Shown in pieces: positions 1 to 11,704 of a DNA stretch of 64,000 nt (positions are counted from its first letter, which is position 1; every line of letters starts with the position of its first letter). The translations under genes and the position numbers were made by a program. Source of the stretch: Berberis thunbergii. Lineage: Eukaryota; Streptophyta; Magnoliopsida; Ranunculales; Berberidaceae. The notes under the pieces are model-generated. The model saw only the letters and a program-made list of their open reading frames with translations, made no database searches and was not told the origin of the DNA. The stretch covers positions 1-64,000 of the forward strand of contig QNQO01000556.1 in the NCBI GenBank assembly GCA_003290165.1, given 5' to 3'.

Positions 1-660
1 CTCCAACCTGGCTCCGGTACCTGTAGGAAGACTAAGGGTGAGGAAACAGTGAAATAAGGAAAGGAAACAGACAAAAAAAACAATAACAGAGAGCTTGCGG
101 AGCCCTGTTTCTCCTGTCGCCGTGATTTGTGCCGCCTGCTGAAGCGCCGCTTGCGAAGGTGGTCGTGAGAGAGGGAGGCAGGAAGGAGCTCGAGACGAAG
201 AGAGGCCGAGATAAGAGGAGGAACAGAGCCGCGGTGAGGCTCTGTTTCGCGACGTGGTGGTGGTTCTCGGTCTGTTGTGATGCAGGAACAGAAAAGGCAA
301 GGTGGAGGACGGAGAGATCGTGGAGAAGAGAGGAAAACAGGGAGCAGGGTCTGTGGCGAGGCGGAGGTCTAACGAAACAGGGTTGTCACTCCCCTGTTTC
401 GTGGTGGTGGCGGTGCTCGTGCATTGGTGGTGGCGGAGAGAGAGGGAGGGACGATGAGATGAAGGGTGATGGTGGTGATGGCGAGGCTCAGTGGCGAGGT
501 GATGTTTGATGCGAAACAGGGTTGTCACTCCCTGTTTCGTGGTGGTGACGGTGTTCGCACGGTGGTGGCGGGGTGAGGTGGTGATGGTGGTGGCTCTGGT
601 GTGATGAAAATCACTTTGTAAGGAAGAGGGTTTGATTTTCTGTAAATTTTATTTTCCCTT
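1..660 (-). repeat. Retroelement leader-like repeat, left window edge
   Basis: GC-rich, GGTGGTGG-rich sequence that contains two palindromic motifs of the form CGAAACAGGG...CCCTGTTTCG, near 368-402 and 511-540. The same palindrome, in a similar CCACC-rich setting on the opposite strand, recurs at about 36960-37190. On the minus strand a TATAAATA box near 695-705 precedes this stretch, so it could be the transcribed leader or LTR of a retroelement. The 126-codon open frame here is low-complexity Arg/Gly/Trp and is not taken as a gene. The element class is inferred, not proven. Confidence 0.4.
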
Positions 661-1755
661 CTCTTCATCTCCTTTCTCATCCATTGAATTTTTGTATTTA
701 TAGATAATTATGAGAAAATGAATATGGACAAGTTCAAGGGAGGGTTCAATGAGTGATTTAAGGCAAAAATAAATCAGAATCTTGAATAATTTAGGGAATG
801 TGTCTAGGGTTTGATTGGGCTTAGCATTGGATTTGGATTTAAGTTATGGGCTTGGTTTTGGGTTTATGGGTTAGGTTTTGGGTTTAGGTTATGAGTTTAG
901 GTTTTGGGTTTAGATGTATGACCCCTCTACTTTGTACTACCGCTTAGAATCGACAATTTGTCGTCCTTAACTTGTACCTTAATATGGTTTCATCGTTTAC
1001 GCTCCAAATTCCTACAAAGACATGAAAACAATAATTACTATAAAAATAATAATCGAAACACTAACATAATTAAATTGAAGGATATATTATGTAATAATTA
1101 TGTGAATATCAAATAACGTCACCGGTAAATTCGATAAGTATTCACTAAGGAATGTTCCAGTCCAAAAGACATTTCTCCCCAATGCATATCGTGTCTAAGT
1201 TTCTTTTCAGAAGACAACTCTGTATATTTACTGTACAAATGTAGGATATTGTTGGAGTTTGTATAGCAAATAACAAATATTGAAGAAAGGATGTGTCTTT
1301 TGCATTTCAAGCCTTGTTTTGAATTAAGAAAGGATGAGTCTGATCAACACACCATTTTGGTTTCTATATATTGAAGAGAAAAACGAGTTCTTTAACACAT
1401 TAATTTTTTCTAGAGTTATTCATTCTTCTTCACTTCTGAGAGAGATAGCATTCGGTAATTCGCCAGAGCCAACACCCTTGTGCTACAGTGTTGGTATTAG
1501 ATAGTTGAATCCTGCTAGTCAGATGCCTAAAGAACTACAAACACCTAGTAGGGGCGAATTCTGTCTATAAGACATAGCGTATTCGCTAGTCTCTATCTAT
1601 AAATCAAGACGTACCAACTCCACCAATTCAAGATAGTGATTTTGCAACCCTCTATCTACAATACAAGTTAGTGGATTTATTTATTTTATTTCATTGTAAT
1701 CAATTTATAATGCAAATATTATCTGTATTGTTATAATTATTTATTTCAAATAAAT
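661..1755. other. AT-rich intergenic stretch, no gene seen
   Basis: Nothing coding is supported here. From 840 to 915 there is an irregular run of GGTTTAGG/GGGTTT words resembling degenerate telomere-type repeats. From 1380 to 1740 the sequence looks like the end of an old LTR (short imperfect repeats, a TA-rich tail), but no terminal dinucleotides or primer site could be fixed. Confidence 0.3.
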
Positions 1756-2504
1756 TTATACATCATTCTGATTGTTCTCCAACACAATTAACTTAAAATC
1801 ATCATATAGACAACGTGCATTACTATGAGCATCCATAGATGATGGAAGCCATGTAATGAAAAAGAAAGTCCAATGGCAGAGTTTTCTGGTTGCACCATCT
1901 TCAGGTGATGCAGGTGCTGGAGAAACTAATGTAGACAGCACAAGGATTCCCACCCTTTGATTTCCCTTCTCACAATGGTTTCCCACACCGCATATGAACC
2001 ACTTGGATCCTGGGCTTGTGAGATTGATTACATCATGTCCGCTCGAGAAAGCCTTCTTGCTCAGTGGTGCTATGCAATTGAGCCACGACGTCCCATCCAC
2101 CATGAACACATTATGAGCTCCTTTTGTGTATTTAAATACTGCATTCATTCTTAAAATTTAGTTGTTACTTGAGTAAATGATCAGGAAACAACCCTAGCTA
2201 GTTCATAATGTACTGGCAATAGTGAATTATTTGTTGCCGAAACTTCTGAGCATGAAAAATCATGAATGTGGAAGTCTAATTAGACTTTGTGTTGGCATAA
2301 AAGAAAAACATACTGTTAAAAAAATGATTTATATTTCCAACACATACCGAGTTGATCTCCCACTCTAAACTCCTTTCCAATCAGCCAAGCATCGTAATCA
2401 TAGTTATTAGTCCAACCTTTATCACCACCAACAATAAACTCCTTCGCTGAAGCTGATTCAATCGCCATAACTGTAGCCATAGCTAGCCCTATGACTATGA
2501 ACAC
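1756..2504 (-). pseudogene. Phytocyanin (blue copper protein) pseudogene, copy A
   Basis: Two exons on the minus strand: 2504-2348 (donor G|GTATGTG) and 2138-1756 (acceptor GCAG|). Exon 1 gives the end of a signal peptide and the cupredoxin start (KEFIVGGDKGW, then GKEFRVGDQL). Exon 2 has the copper-site region: His in AHNVF, then Cys and His in ICGVGNHC. Compared with the intact copy B, one base is missing between the upstream ATG (2518-2516) and the conserved TTCATAGTC, so that ATG is out of frame with the protein. A second shift near 1885-1890 puts the Ser/Pro tail and the GPI-type hydrophobic end out of frame, giving an unrelated C terminus. The first in-frame ATG (2480) would keep only about 12 leader residues. 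It is probably a young pseudogene; a short non-secreted product cannot be excluded. Confidence 0.82.
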
Positions 2505-2990
2505 ACCAGAATCCTCATAGTGCTGAAGTATAGATTTGGTGGTTTCCTCGACTGAGTCTTATTGCCCATGTAATATGATTAGAACTGGAAGCTTAACAAG
2601 GTTTCTACTTATGGAAAGTAGCCGGCTAAGGGCCGGCACTTGATTGGGTCTCATTACCCACGTAATACGATCTTAAGGTCATGAGTCTCATTACCACGTA
2701 ATACTATCTTAAGGTGATGCTGTTGTTAGGCCACAAGGTTCTCTAAATCTATGTATAATTAGTTTTGGATATTAAACTATAGAAGACAATTTCTGTTGAC
2801 CAGGCATGTAATTCACTTTTGACATTTTGCTATTTGGATGTATGTATCATGCATGCACTCTGTTAAAATGTTGTTTGATTAGCTTCATTTAACTTTTTCA
2901 AATTATTGCGGAGGATATATCAGATATTGATTATGTTATTAGCAAAAAGAAAAAGAAAAAGAAAAAAAAGGATATCGATTGTTTGGATCA
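2505..2990. other. Upstream flank of phytocyanin copy A
   Basis: No gene. It holds two near-identical direct repeats of the form CTCATTACC(C)ACGTAATAC.ATCTTAAGGT, near 2650-2720, with a weaker copy near 2560. The segment GACATTTTGCTATTTGGATG (about 2818-2837) is a conserved part of the phytocyanin 5-prime flank that recurs in diverged form near 23090 and 41140. Confidence 0.5.
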
Positions 2991-4330
2991 AGAGGGAACA
3001 AATATTCTATTCCGTCTGGATCTATTGTTGCCAAGAAATGGTGACAGCCCTATCCAGCTAAAGGCTGATTACATAGCTCTGTACCCTGGAATGTTCAGAG
3101 CTGGTGTCCGTTTCCCTCTTCTGGAGATCATTTAGGCATATTTGGATTTGATCGATATTCCTCATAGTCAATTGGGTCCCAACGGTTGGAGGGTTTTGGT
3201 TGGGACTTTGGTGAAGGCCATGCATTCTCCGGTGATGTTGAAGTCCAACAAGAATGGGTGTATGCTATCTGCTTTCACCTGCTTGTCTAGGCACACCGAA
3301 GGATGACTTTCAAATTCTGGCATAGGACCTGTTTCTATGCTTCTATAGAATCCGGGTTTTCAACCTTGATCGCAAACCCATTTTGAGGTCGTTCAGGACC
3401 CCAAGAATCTGAACCACTTGCTGTTGTCTGCAGAGGAGAAGATGACAAAAGATCGGTACATTTCCCTTCCTTGGTTGGCTTTCGAAGAAGTGCTCAAGTG
3501 GGATGCCATTGAACATAGTGGTTTCTACAACCTTAATGCTCAGGAGGATCGTTGGTTGTTTATGAACGTGATTATGGTGTCACCGTTGCTCAAACTGCTC
3601 CTCTGTTCATGATGCTAGTATTGGTGGTCAAGGTGTGGAGCTGACCGTGAGGACAAGAAGTCCTTCTGCTACGTTGGTAATGTTGTCCTTTCCATGGAGA
3701 AGAGGGTTCCTGTAGGATTGGTGACGCTAGTCTGGCCATGGAGAAGATGACTCCTACTAGCGTTGGTGATGCTAATCTGTCTACAGAGAAGCAGACTCGT
3801 TTTAGCATTGGTGGTGATGGTCCTACCACGAAAAAAGAGGAGGGCTCTGAGTTCCGTTAGTCCTTCCAAAAGGAAGGTCGTGGGTGATTTCGTTGATTCT
3901 GGTCAGCCTTCAAAGTGGAAGAGGCTGTTGGGTCAGGTTCTATTGTGAGGGGTGCTCCGACTGCCCTTCCTCTTGTTGTTTCTGGGAAAAACATGAGGAC
4001 AACTCTCGCCTTGCTGCTCAGGAAGAAAAGGAACTGAAACAGGTTGTGGCGAGGAGTCAGGTTGAAGTTTCTCATCCTCGTGCTCCGCTGAGTGAGAATG
4101 AGAAGGATCTCCATGCTACTGCTGGTGTAGTGGACCTCAGCAAAGATTCGGATGAAGAAGCTCATGTCATTTCGAATAAGATGAAAATCCAAATACGGAG
4201 CTATCTTTGCACGACTTCAAGTATGATCCTGCTTTTGATGCGGCTGTTGCTGATTGGGATCAGAACTCCAACTCTCCTCCTCCTACTAATCTAAGTTTGA
4301 AGGAGTTGTCTGATTCTTCTTCTTTCAGTC
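2990..4330 (+). pseudogene. Degenerate gypsy-type gag-like sequence
   Basis: Reading the plus strand through several frames gives a recognisable but broken coding sequence: RAGVRFPLLEII, then a stop, then LGPNGWRVLVG, then FKFWHRTCFYASI. This order matches the plant putative gypsy-type transposon domain (the PF04195 type of gag-like protein), known from the 5-prime part of large plant LTR retrotransposons. Downstream open stretches at 3418-3612 and 3884-4294 are Ser/Glu-rich and out of frame with each other. No LTRs or pol domain were found around it, so it is a fragment. Family assignment is from memory of the domain and is moderate. Confidence 0.5.
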
Positions 4331-4518
4331 CTAATTCTTCTATCTCGTTCCGGATCTACTTTGATGCTTCTCTTGAACCCCCAAACCCAGAGACGAAACT
4401 AACTTGCGTGACAAAGCATTGTTTTCATATAGTGTTTGCATTTGTTTTGAGAAACAAAATTGTGCAACCATGAAATGATTAACACCAAATGCGAACCTTT
4501 TGACAATTCAACCCCATA

Positions 4519-4873
4519 TTAGTCCAAAATCATTATAAGAAGAATGTACAATGCTATCAACATCCATACATGTCCATGAGAGGAAGATGGTCCAATGCTA
4601 GAATTGGTGGATGAAGAAGTAGCTGCACCTTTTTTCAGGTGATGTTGGTGCCTGAGGGAGCAATGAAGATAGCACAATGATGTCCAACCTCTGGTTTCCA
4701 ACTTCGCAATGGTTTCCCACACCACACATGTACCAACTTAGTTCCTGGGCTCGTGAGATTAATTACATCATATCCACTAGAAAAAGCCTTTGCTGCAGGT
4801 GGTGGTATGCAATTGAGCCACGAAAGAGCATCCACATTGAACACATTATGAGCTCCCTTTGTGTATTTGAATA
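4519..4873 (-). pseudogene. Phytocyanin exon-2 remnant, copy C
   Basis: The second exon of a phytocyanin starts after an acceptor (CAATCAG|) at 4873. It runs FKYTKGAHNVF, then SWLNCIPPPAAKAF. It breaks near 4725-4740, where an extra base precedes the Cys/His copper motif, and again at an A-run near 4636, where another extra base shifts the Ser-rich tail. The tail (TNSSIGPSSSHGHVWML, then a hydrophobic end) is readable in the third frame and ends at 4519. No matching exon 1 lies between this exon and copy B, so the copy lacks a signal peptide and promoter. Dead remnant of the tandem cluster. Confidence 0.85.
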
Positions 4874-5177
4874 CTGATTGTTAAGATTCAGCTATACCGT
4901 AAATATAAGATGAGGGAAACAAGAAAGGCAAATGCACTGCAAATGCTAGTGACGGAAGACTGTGACTGTACTTTCCAATTTGTATTTTTCTTATATTTCT
5001 TCTAACAACTTTGATTGTTGGACTTGGGATTGAGACAATGAAACAGGAAAGAAATGCAAAGAAGCAAAGTTTTTCTAAATTGACATAGGAAGAGCTAGGG
5101 ATCATAAGCATAAATGTCCAGGATAATTTGCATATCAACCAAACATTAATTTCAAAGGACAAAAGCCTCCATATACA

Positions 5178-5844
5178 TCAACGTGAGTTTACTATAACAA
5201 GAACACAACCTACTATCAACATCCATAGATGAAATCCATGTGATGAAGGTCCATTGGCAAATGAAGTCAGACCATGTTGTGGTGACAAGGGTGCTAAATG
5301 AGCCAATGGAGATAACACAGTGACGGCCACCTTCTGGTTTCCATGCTCGCAATGGTTTCCCACACCGCACATATAATACTTGATTCCTGGGCTTGTGATA
5401 GTAATTACATCATGTCCACTAGACAATGCATTCTCTATAGGTGGTGTTATGCAATGGAACCACGTCGACGCATCCACAGCAAACACATTATGAGAACCCT
5501 TTTTATATTTAAACACTGCATTATTAATATTAAAATTCAGTTTTGCTTGGTACTAAGCTGATGTACTTTATTCATTTGTGTTGTGCAATTATTCAAGGAC
5601 ATCAAACAAGTGTTTGATATTGTAGCTGGAAACAAAGTAAAGCAAATGAAAGAGAAACCATACCAAGTTTATCTCCCACTCTGAACTCTTTTCCACTTGC
5701 CCAAGCATCATAATCATAGTGTACAGTCCAACCTTTATCATCACCAACAATAAACTCCTTTGCTGAAACTGATTCAATTTCCACCACCACCATAGCTAAT
5801 TCTACCGCTAAAGTCATGACTATGAACATACTTGATAATTTCAT
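5178..5844 (-). CDS. Phytocyanin / blue copper protein, copy B (intact)
   Basis: Secreted type I copper protein, likely an apoplastic electron carrier or cell-wall and plasma-membrane protein. Two exons: 5844-5664 and 5515-5178, with a phase-1 intron (donor CTTG|GTATGG, acceptor GCAG|TG). The product is 172 aa, normal for the family. Residues 1-28 are a signal peptide ending SVSA. The cupredoxin domain is about 29-128. Expected copper ligands seen are His69, Cys110 and His115; Cys82 and Cys116 are placed for the family disulfide. The position that normally holds Met or Gln after HCxxG is Asn120, followed by Gln121. A short Pro/Ser linker and a C-terminal hydrophobic segment (about 152-172) suggest a GPI anchor signal. 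It is the only copy of this cluster with an intact reading frame. A stellacyanin/uclacyanin-type subclass is possible; the exact subclass is not resolved. Confidence 0.9.
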
Positions 5845-5880
5845 GGCTGCTTCTACAAATGTTGATTTTCTCTATTAAAT

Positions 5881-5890
5881 CTTATATATT
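5881..5890 (-). promoter_or_regulatory. TATA box of phytocyanin copy B
   Basis: On the minus strand AATATATAAG lies about 37 bases before the ATG at 5844, a fitting core promoter with a very short leader. No comparable TATATAAG was seen at the same place in front of copy A. Confidence 0.55.
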
Positions 5891-6300
5891 ACCAGTAGGA
5901 CGGCTAAGGGTGGCACTAGATGTTTGTTCTTAGGCCATAAGGTTCTCTCAACCCATGTATTATCTGTTTGGATCTTATAAATTGGTCGACTAGGTTTCTG
6001 CATGTATGACCTGTTGCCATTTGCATGAGTACCATGTTCTACTAAGATATTGTTGCTTGACTTCATCAGACTTTTTCCCGAGTAATGCAGAGGATTAAAC
6101 AATTGGCATTCTTGATTAAGAAGAGGGGTTGTTGTGAACTCACGGAATCTTATACTTATGAGTGAACTAATTAAACAACAAGCGTGTGGATATTATTGGA
6201 GATATGTGGCATATTCTTCTTCGTATTGGCCTTCTAGATTTTATTGAAGGCAACGAATATTCCACACCACCTAAGGTACGTACTTTTTTTTTCAACTAAC
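5891..6300. other. 5-prime flank of copy B, no gene
   Basis: It contains the diverged conserved flank block around 5935-6035 (TTAGGCCATAAGGTTCTCTC, later TTGCCATTTGCATG) shared with copy A. Nothing else is recognised. Confidence 0.4.
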
Positions 6301-6339
6301 CCACACCACCCAAAAAACTATTTTTGAAAAAAATAGTAA

Positions 6340-7450
6340 CATAAAAATAGGGTAACTTTCGATCAATTTAAACACTCAATTGAGACCGATTCTCAAGCTC
6401 ATTCAAAAAAAAAAAAAATTATAATACTCTAAGCTATCTAATAAAGACAACTTGAATCAATTGAAAATGTTTTAAAATGAGCAAGTTATGGTCATTTTAC
6501 TAAAGTCACGTAAACTTGTCTCGCAATGAAAACAGGATAATGTACCTGACTTTCGGCCAACTTATATATTCGATCGAGACTAATTCTCAACTTTATCAAA
6601 ACACGAAAATTGTAGTACTTTAAGTTATCTAATAAACACAACTTGAATCACTTTAAAATGTTTTCAAATGAGAAAGTTATGATCATTTTACTAAAGTCGC
6701 GCAAATCTATCTCGCAATAAAAATGGGATAGTGTCCCTGAATTTCGGCCAACTTATATGCTCGAGACTGATTCTCAACCTCATCAAAACACAAAAATGTT
6801 AGTACTCTGAGTTATCTAATAAACACAACATGAATCACTTGAAAATGTTTTGAAATGGGAAAACTATGGTCATTTTACTAAAGTCACACAAATCTGTCCG
6901 AAAAAAGTATGTTCACATTGAGCAATGCGAGGATTGGGCAAAACTTTGCCTAGACCAATGCGAGGATTTGGAGAAACTTCGCATGGGTCTGGGCAAAGTT
7001 TAGCCCAATGCGAATGGACTTTTTTTTTGGACATATTTGTATGACTTTAGTAAAATAGTCATAACTTTCTCATTTCAAAACATTTTCAAATGATTCAAAT
7101 TGTGTTTATTAGATAACTCAGAGTACTACAATTTTGATGTGATCAGCTTAAGAATCAGTCTCGATCGAGCACATAAGTTGGCCGAAGTCAGGGACACTAC
7201 TCCGTTTTCATTGCAAGTACGCGACTTTAGTAAAATGAGCATAACTTGCTCATTTAAAAACATTTTTAAGTGATTCAAATTTTGTTTATTAGATAACTCA
7301 TAGTACTACAATTTTCGTGTTTTCATTTCAAAATATTTTAAAGTGATTTAAGTTGTGTTTATTAGAAAACTCAGAGTACTACAATTTTTATGTTTGATTA
7401 GCTTGAAAATCGATGTCGATCGAGCATATAAGTTAAACCAAAGTAAGGGA
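6340..7450. repeat. 1.1 kb inverted repeat built from tandem 190-bp units
   Basis: The left arm (about 6340-6905) has three tandem units of roughly 190 bp, each with the words TTATCTAATAAACACAAC, CATTTTACTAAAGTC and TTCGGCCAACTTATAT (near 6433, 6624 and 6814 for the first word). The right arm (about 7030-7450) carries the reverse complements (TGTTTATTAGATAACTC near 7103, 7283 and, shortened, 7355). The centre (about 6920-7020) is itself an inverted repeat around GGGCAAAACTTTGCC and GGCAAAGTTTAGCCC. It has no coding capacity and looks like a foldback or MITE-like element able to form a long hairpin RNA. Confidence 0.75.
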
Positions 7451-7463
7451 TAGTGCCATGTTT

Positions 7464-8602
7464 TCAAAGACAACGAGGGTGAGAAAAGTGGTGTTTGAAG
7501 AAGAAAATATGGAAAAGGTGGCGGGAAGGAGAGAAGTGGCGGTGGCGAGGTGGTGGTGATGATGGTGGTGTCTGATGGAGAAGAGATGGAGGGAAGAAAA
7601 GAAGATGAAGAGAGGGGAGGAGAGAGAATTTTTTTAATTTTGAGCTTTTATTGGTGGTTTGGAAGAGAAAGTTAATTCGAGAGTGTGGACTGTACTTTAG
7701 GTGGTGTCGAGTAATCATTGCCTTTAAAGAACTCCTTTTAGAGAGAGCTTTTAGTGAAAAAAAAACAAAAAAAGATATGTTGGTTAATGTAATATAAAAG
7801 TGTTCATTGTGTCATTGAATCATGCATACATTGTAACTAACTTAGTGCAAAATGGAAAATTTCACTGAGAGGAATCAGCAAAGAAAATGATTTATACCGG
7901 TTAATCTATTGTAAACATCGGTGATGGTTACAGTACTTTTTCAACATCATATATGACAGCGAAAAACAGTTTCATGAATCGAATTGGTTAGTGAATACTT
8001 GATACCAGTAAATATACAATATTTTTTCATTGTTTGTTGATAGTCCAACCAAACCCTTCATGACCACTATAAATTTAATATTAGGTTAATTTGCATATTT
8101 TTATCAATTTAATATAAAAACACCAACTTCAATTTTGTTGACAAATAAAAGATCAATCTATTTTACAATTACTAATGTAAATTGAGAATTGTTCCATTCC
8201 ATTATTCTAACGTTCGAATTTGTGAATAAAGAAAAAGGAAATAGAGCACTGTAACAGAACTTCACCTTGTTGAAGGTTCTTCCATTGTTGGTACTACACT
8301 CAATTCAATAGAAAAAGGTCATGGTCATGCGGATGTAATTATCATTTACTGAACCACGATAAATCTTTGTCATCTCTTTTTGTTATTACTTGTTTTCAAT
8401 AATTTTTATTCATCGTGACACATGCCATGGCGAGTGCAGTGTTTACGAGTTAGGTGGTCTCATACTGGTGTTCCAGTTGTAGGTGGTCCGAGTACAATGT
8501 TCCCAATTCTTCAACCTCAAAGATTTTGACAGTATGTCTTTGCTTTTAAAATTTACCCGAGGTTCTACCTCTAGGTCAAGACAAATTTCAGAAAGTATAA
8601 AC
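7464..8602. other. Low-complexity then unremarkable intergenic DNA
   Basis: From 7464 to 7640 the sequence is a GGTGG/GAGGAG-rich low-complexity tract (on minus, Ser/Pro/His-rich nonsense). The rest to 8602 is AT-rich with no gene, repeat border or RNA recognised. Confidence 0.4.
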
Positions 8603-9676
8603 TAGGGTTGGGCAAGTCCGGGTAACCGGCCCAAAATGTAAAAATTGAAAATCGGCTCAAAAAATTTAAGCCCGTGTTTATGAGACCTGAAATCGGACCT
8701 AGTTGACCGGTTAACCGAGGTCCCGGTTAGCCGAATTTTAGGCCAATTTTTGACCGGTCTCGGTCTTAAGAGCAACATTCAAATTGAATTTTTTAAAGTC
8801 CAAATTTCAGCCCAAAGTTTAGCCCAAATTGAATTTTATAAAGCTCAAATTTCAGCCCAAAGTGCTAAATTTGATAAAACCTAGTCAACACTCAACAGTA
8901 AATTAATAGGTAACAATCACACCATTTAGATATGGTTGTTGTGATTATAATGCCCAAAGTTCAGCCAGTAATTTGCTTGTGATTGTAATGTTGAATTTGA
9001 TAAAACCTAGCCCACCAGTAGACACAAATATCACATTTAGATTTAGTCATTTAGATATGGTTGCATATTAATCAACAGTAAATTAATAGTATGAAACAAT
9101 AAGTTAATCAACAGTAAATTAGTATGGTTGCATATTAACATATTAATCAACAGGAAATTAATATTATGCAACAATAAATTAATCAACAGTAATTTGAAAT
9201 CAATAGTAAACTTCTCTATTAAAGTCTATTTCAGCCTATTACATAAGAACTGAAAGTTTTCTAAAACACCACCATTAGACCCAGCTGGACGAGCAGAAAT
9301 CAATGTCAATAAGGCACGGGATTTGCCTGAAAAATATAAACAACAAGAACATAAAGTTGCAATATCTTCCGCAAGTTGCAATATAAAGTAAAAAGATAAA
9401 ATACATGCTTGGTGGCTAAATTATTAAATAAACCTCAATCTAGATGATTGGATTAGCCGAACTAGTAGTTGTAATATCTTCCGCAAATTGCAATATTTCA
9501 ATTTCTACAAGTCAAGAACATACACGCATACATGAGAAAATATTTTGACAAAGTTAAAAGTATTCAAAAATGAATAAAATTTTCTTACCTTTCTCCATTT
9601 TCTCCAAAGAGTTGTAGAAATCTATTTCATCTTCTGTGAGCTCTTTAAAAAAGTCAAAAGCATTGGCTTTATTAAG

Positions 9677-11704
9677 TCAGTCATTGGTGCAAATAAGAGC
9701 TTCCACCGTTTTAGGAGTCAAACAGGCCCGGAAAGGATCCACAACTCTTTTTCTGGCGCGAAAAGAGGCTTCTGAAGCCACACTTGAAACCGAAACCGCA
9801 AACACGTCCCTTGCAACCTTAGAAAGGATGTAAAACCTTGAAGAGTTCTCTTTCCACCATTTTAGCAAATTAAATGCTAAATTCTTTGGATTTTTAGATG
9901 TCTCTACCAAATACTTATCAACTTCATTTGTAATATGAACCACATCCTTCTCTTTTCTTATTTTCATAAAACCATCTAATAATGGATAAGTCCCTTCTTC
10001 ATTTCCAATGCCACCATTCTCATCCAAAACCTCTGAATAAGCATGTGGTTGATTTGGATTATCATTTTTATACGCTCCATACAAGCATATTAATAAATTT
10101 CTCACCTAGTGTTAACTCATCTGCCTTCCAAGAATTTTCAAGTAAGAATTCTAACCCATAATTAATGTAGTCAAGTTTGTAACGAGGATCAAGAGCCACC
10201 ACCACAAGCATAACTTGATTTACATCTTTTATACTTCCCCAATACTTGTCAAACTTTAATTTCATGGAACTTGCAACCTTTTTCATAAAGGGATCACCAT
10301 TTCTCATTGTAGACTTTAAATCTTCCACAATCTTGAACATTTCTTGGATTGGTGCATTGGCCGTCACCTTTTGGTAACAACTAAACTTCAAAGTAGCCTC
10401 ATAAAACTTCTTCAAAAACTTGACAAAAGCCTTCGCATACAACCAATCAGTGGCTCATGGGATTTCAACTCTTTCTTTCTCACCTCCCTCAACCCTTCTT
10501 TTTTTATTTCTTGGTTTCTCACAATAGTCATCACCACAACTAAAGTAAGAAACAAAGTCCATATCCTCCTCCGCCAACCTTTCAAATGTCTTTTGTACTT
10601 TTAAAGTCGCTTCTAACAATAAGTAGGTCGAATTCCACCTAGTTTTACACTCCAACGGCAAAAGACCTTTGCTATCAATTTTCTCAATGACTAAACATTG
10701 CCTAAATCTTTCCAACCTAGCGGGGGATGACCTCGTATATATACTTGCAAGCCCTACGAATACTCTTAATAGAAGTGTGCAACTCAACCAATCCATCACA
10801 AACAATCAAATTGATGATGTGAGCACAACACCTCATATGCAAAAGCTCTCTATCCAACAAAAGTGTATTCCACCCATTCAATTTCCTATTCATATGCCTA
10901 ACAACACCATCATTTGAAGTAGCATATTATCAAGAGCAGTAGTGAATACCCCATCTATGCCCCAATCCCTCAAACACCTCTCTAAAAGTCTCCCAATAAC
11001 ATCCCCAGAATGGTTGATAATTTGACAAAAATTAATAATTCTTTTATGCACATTCCAACCATCATCAATAAAATGGGCGGTTATAGCCATATAATTAACA
11101 TTTTGGATTGAATTCCAAGTGTCGGTGGTGAGAGAAACTCTTTGATTGTTTTGAGATATGACACTCTTGATCTTAGCATTTTCTTCTTGAAAAATAGAGC
11201 ACATATCTCTAGCAACGGTTCTACGAGATGGTTAGGTTGTACCTCATTCATAAATCGCTTAAATCATATCCCTTCCACATGCTTAAAAGGAAGCTCATCA
11301 ATAATAAGCATTTTTACACACTTCCTTCTACATGTCTCCTTATTAAATGAGTGTGAAACTGGGGTATCCTTATTATCAAAACAAATGACTTTTGGTTACT
11401 TGCGACTTTTAAAGGAGATTTTGGACAAGACACACGTAAATGTCTAAGTAGGCTAGATGTACCATTTACTTGAGTATTGCATGCCAAATCACTTTTGCAG
11501 TGCATACAAATTGCCCTCTCCCCTTTTCCCACTATGGTTGTTTTAGTAAATGACTCCATACCTCCGATGTTTTTGTTGTAGAAGGAATGGGGGAAGTCCT
11601 CCCTCTTTAGGTGGTGCATTTTGAGATGGTTCATCTTGAGATGATGGTGTACTTTGAGTTTGTGGTGATGGTGATGAACTTGGAGTTGTTGAAACACCTT
11701 CCAT
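9677..11704 (-). pseudogene. hAT transposase (BED zinc finger, RICESLEEPER-like), broken
   Basis: The likely start is the ATG at 11704, opening a Ser/Thr/Pro-rich N terminus. The frame shifts near 11590 into the BED-type zinc finger (ICMHCKSDL then LLRHLRVSC, about 11350-11540). Next come the RNase-H-like catalytic part with LTTDTWNS (about 11120), a degenerate second acidic site (TALDNMLLQ), the insert region with KTRWNSTYLLLEA (about 10600), and the C-terminal hAT dimerisation domain (LKWWKENSSRF, then VSVSSVASEASF, about 9740-9850). These blocks lie in at least four frames, so no full transposase can be made. Family members cut and paste hAT elements with 8-bp target duplications. Confidence 0.88.

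Noticed and set aside
129..509. 126-codon open frame at the left edge
   Set aside because: Composition is low-complexity Arg/Gly/Trp from GGTGG repeats, spans palindromic repeat motifs, and has no recognisable domain.
840..915. Interstitial telomere repeat
   Set aside because: Only irregular GGTTTAGG-like words; no run of exact TTTAGGG units.
4881..5162. Minus frame as exon 1 of phytocyanin copy C
   Set aside because: No signal-peptide/cupredoxin start such as KEFIVG..GW and no GDxL donor; unrelated residues.
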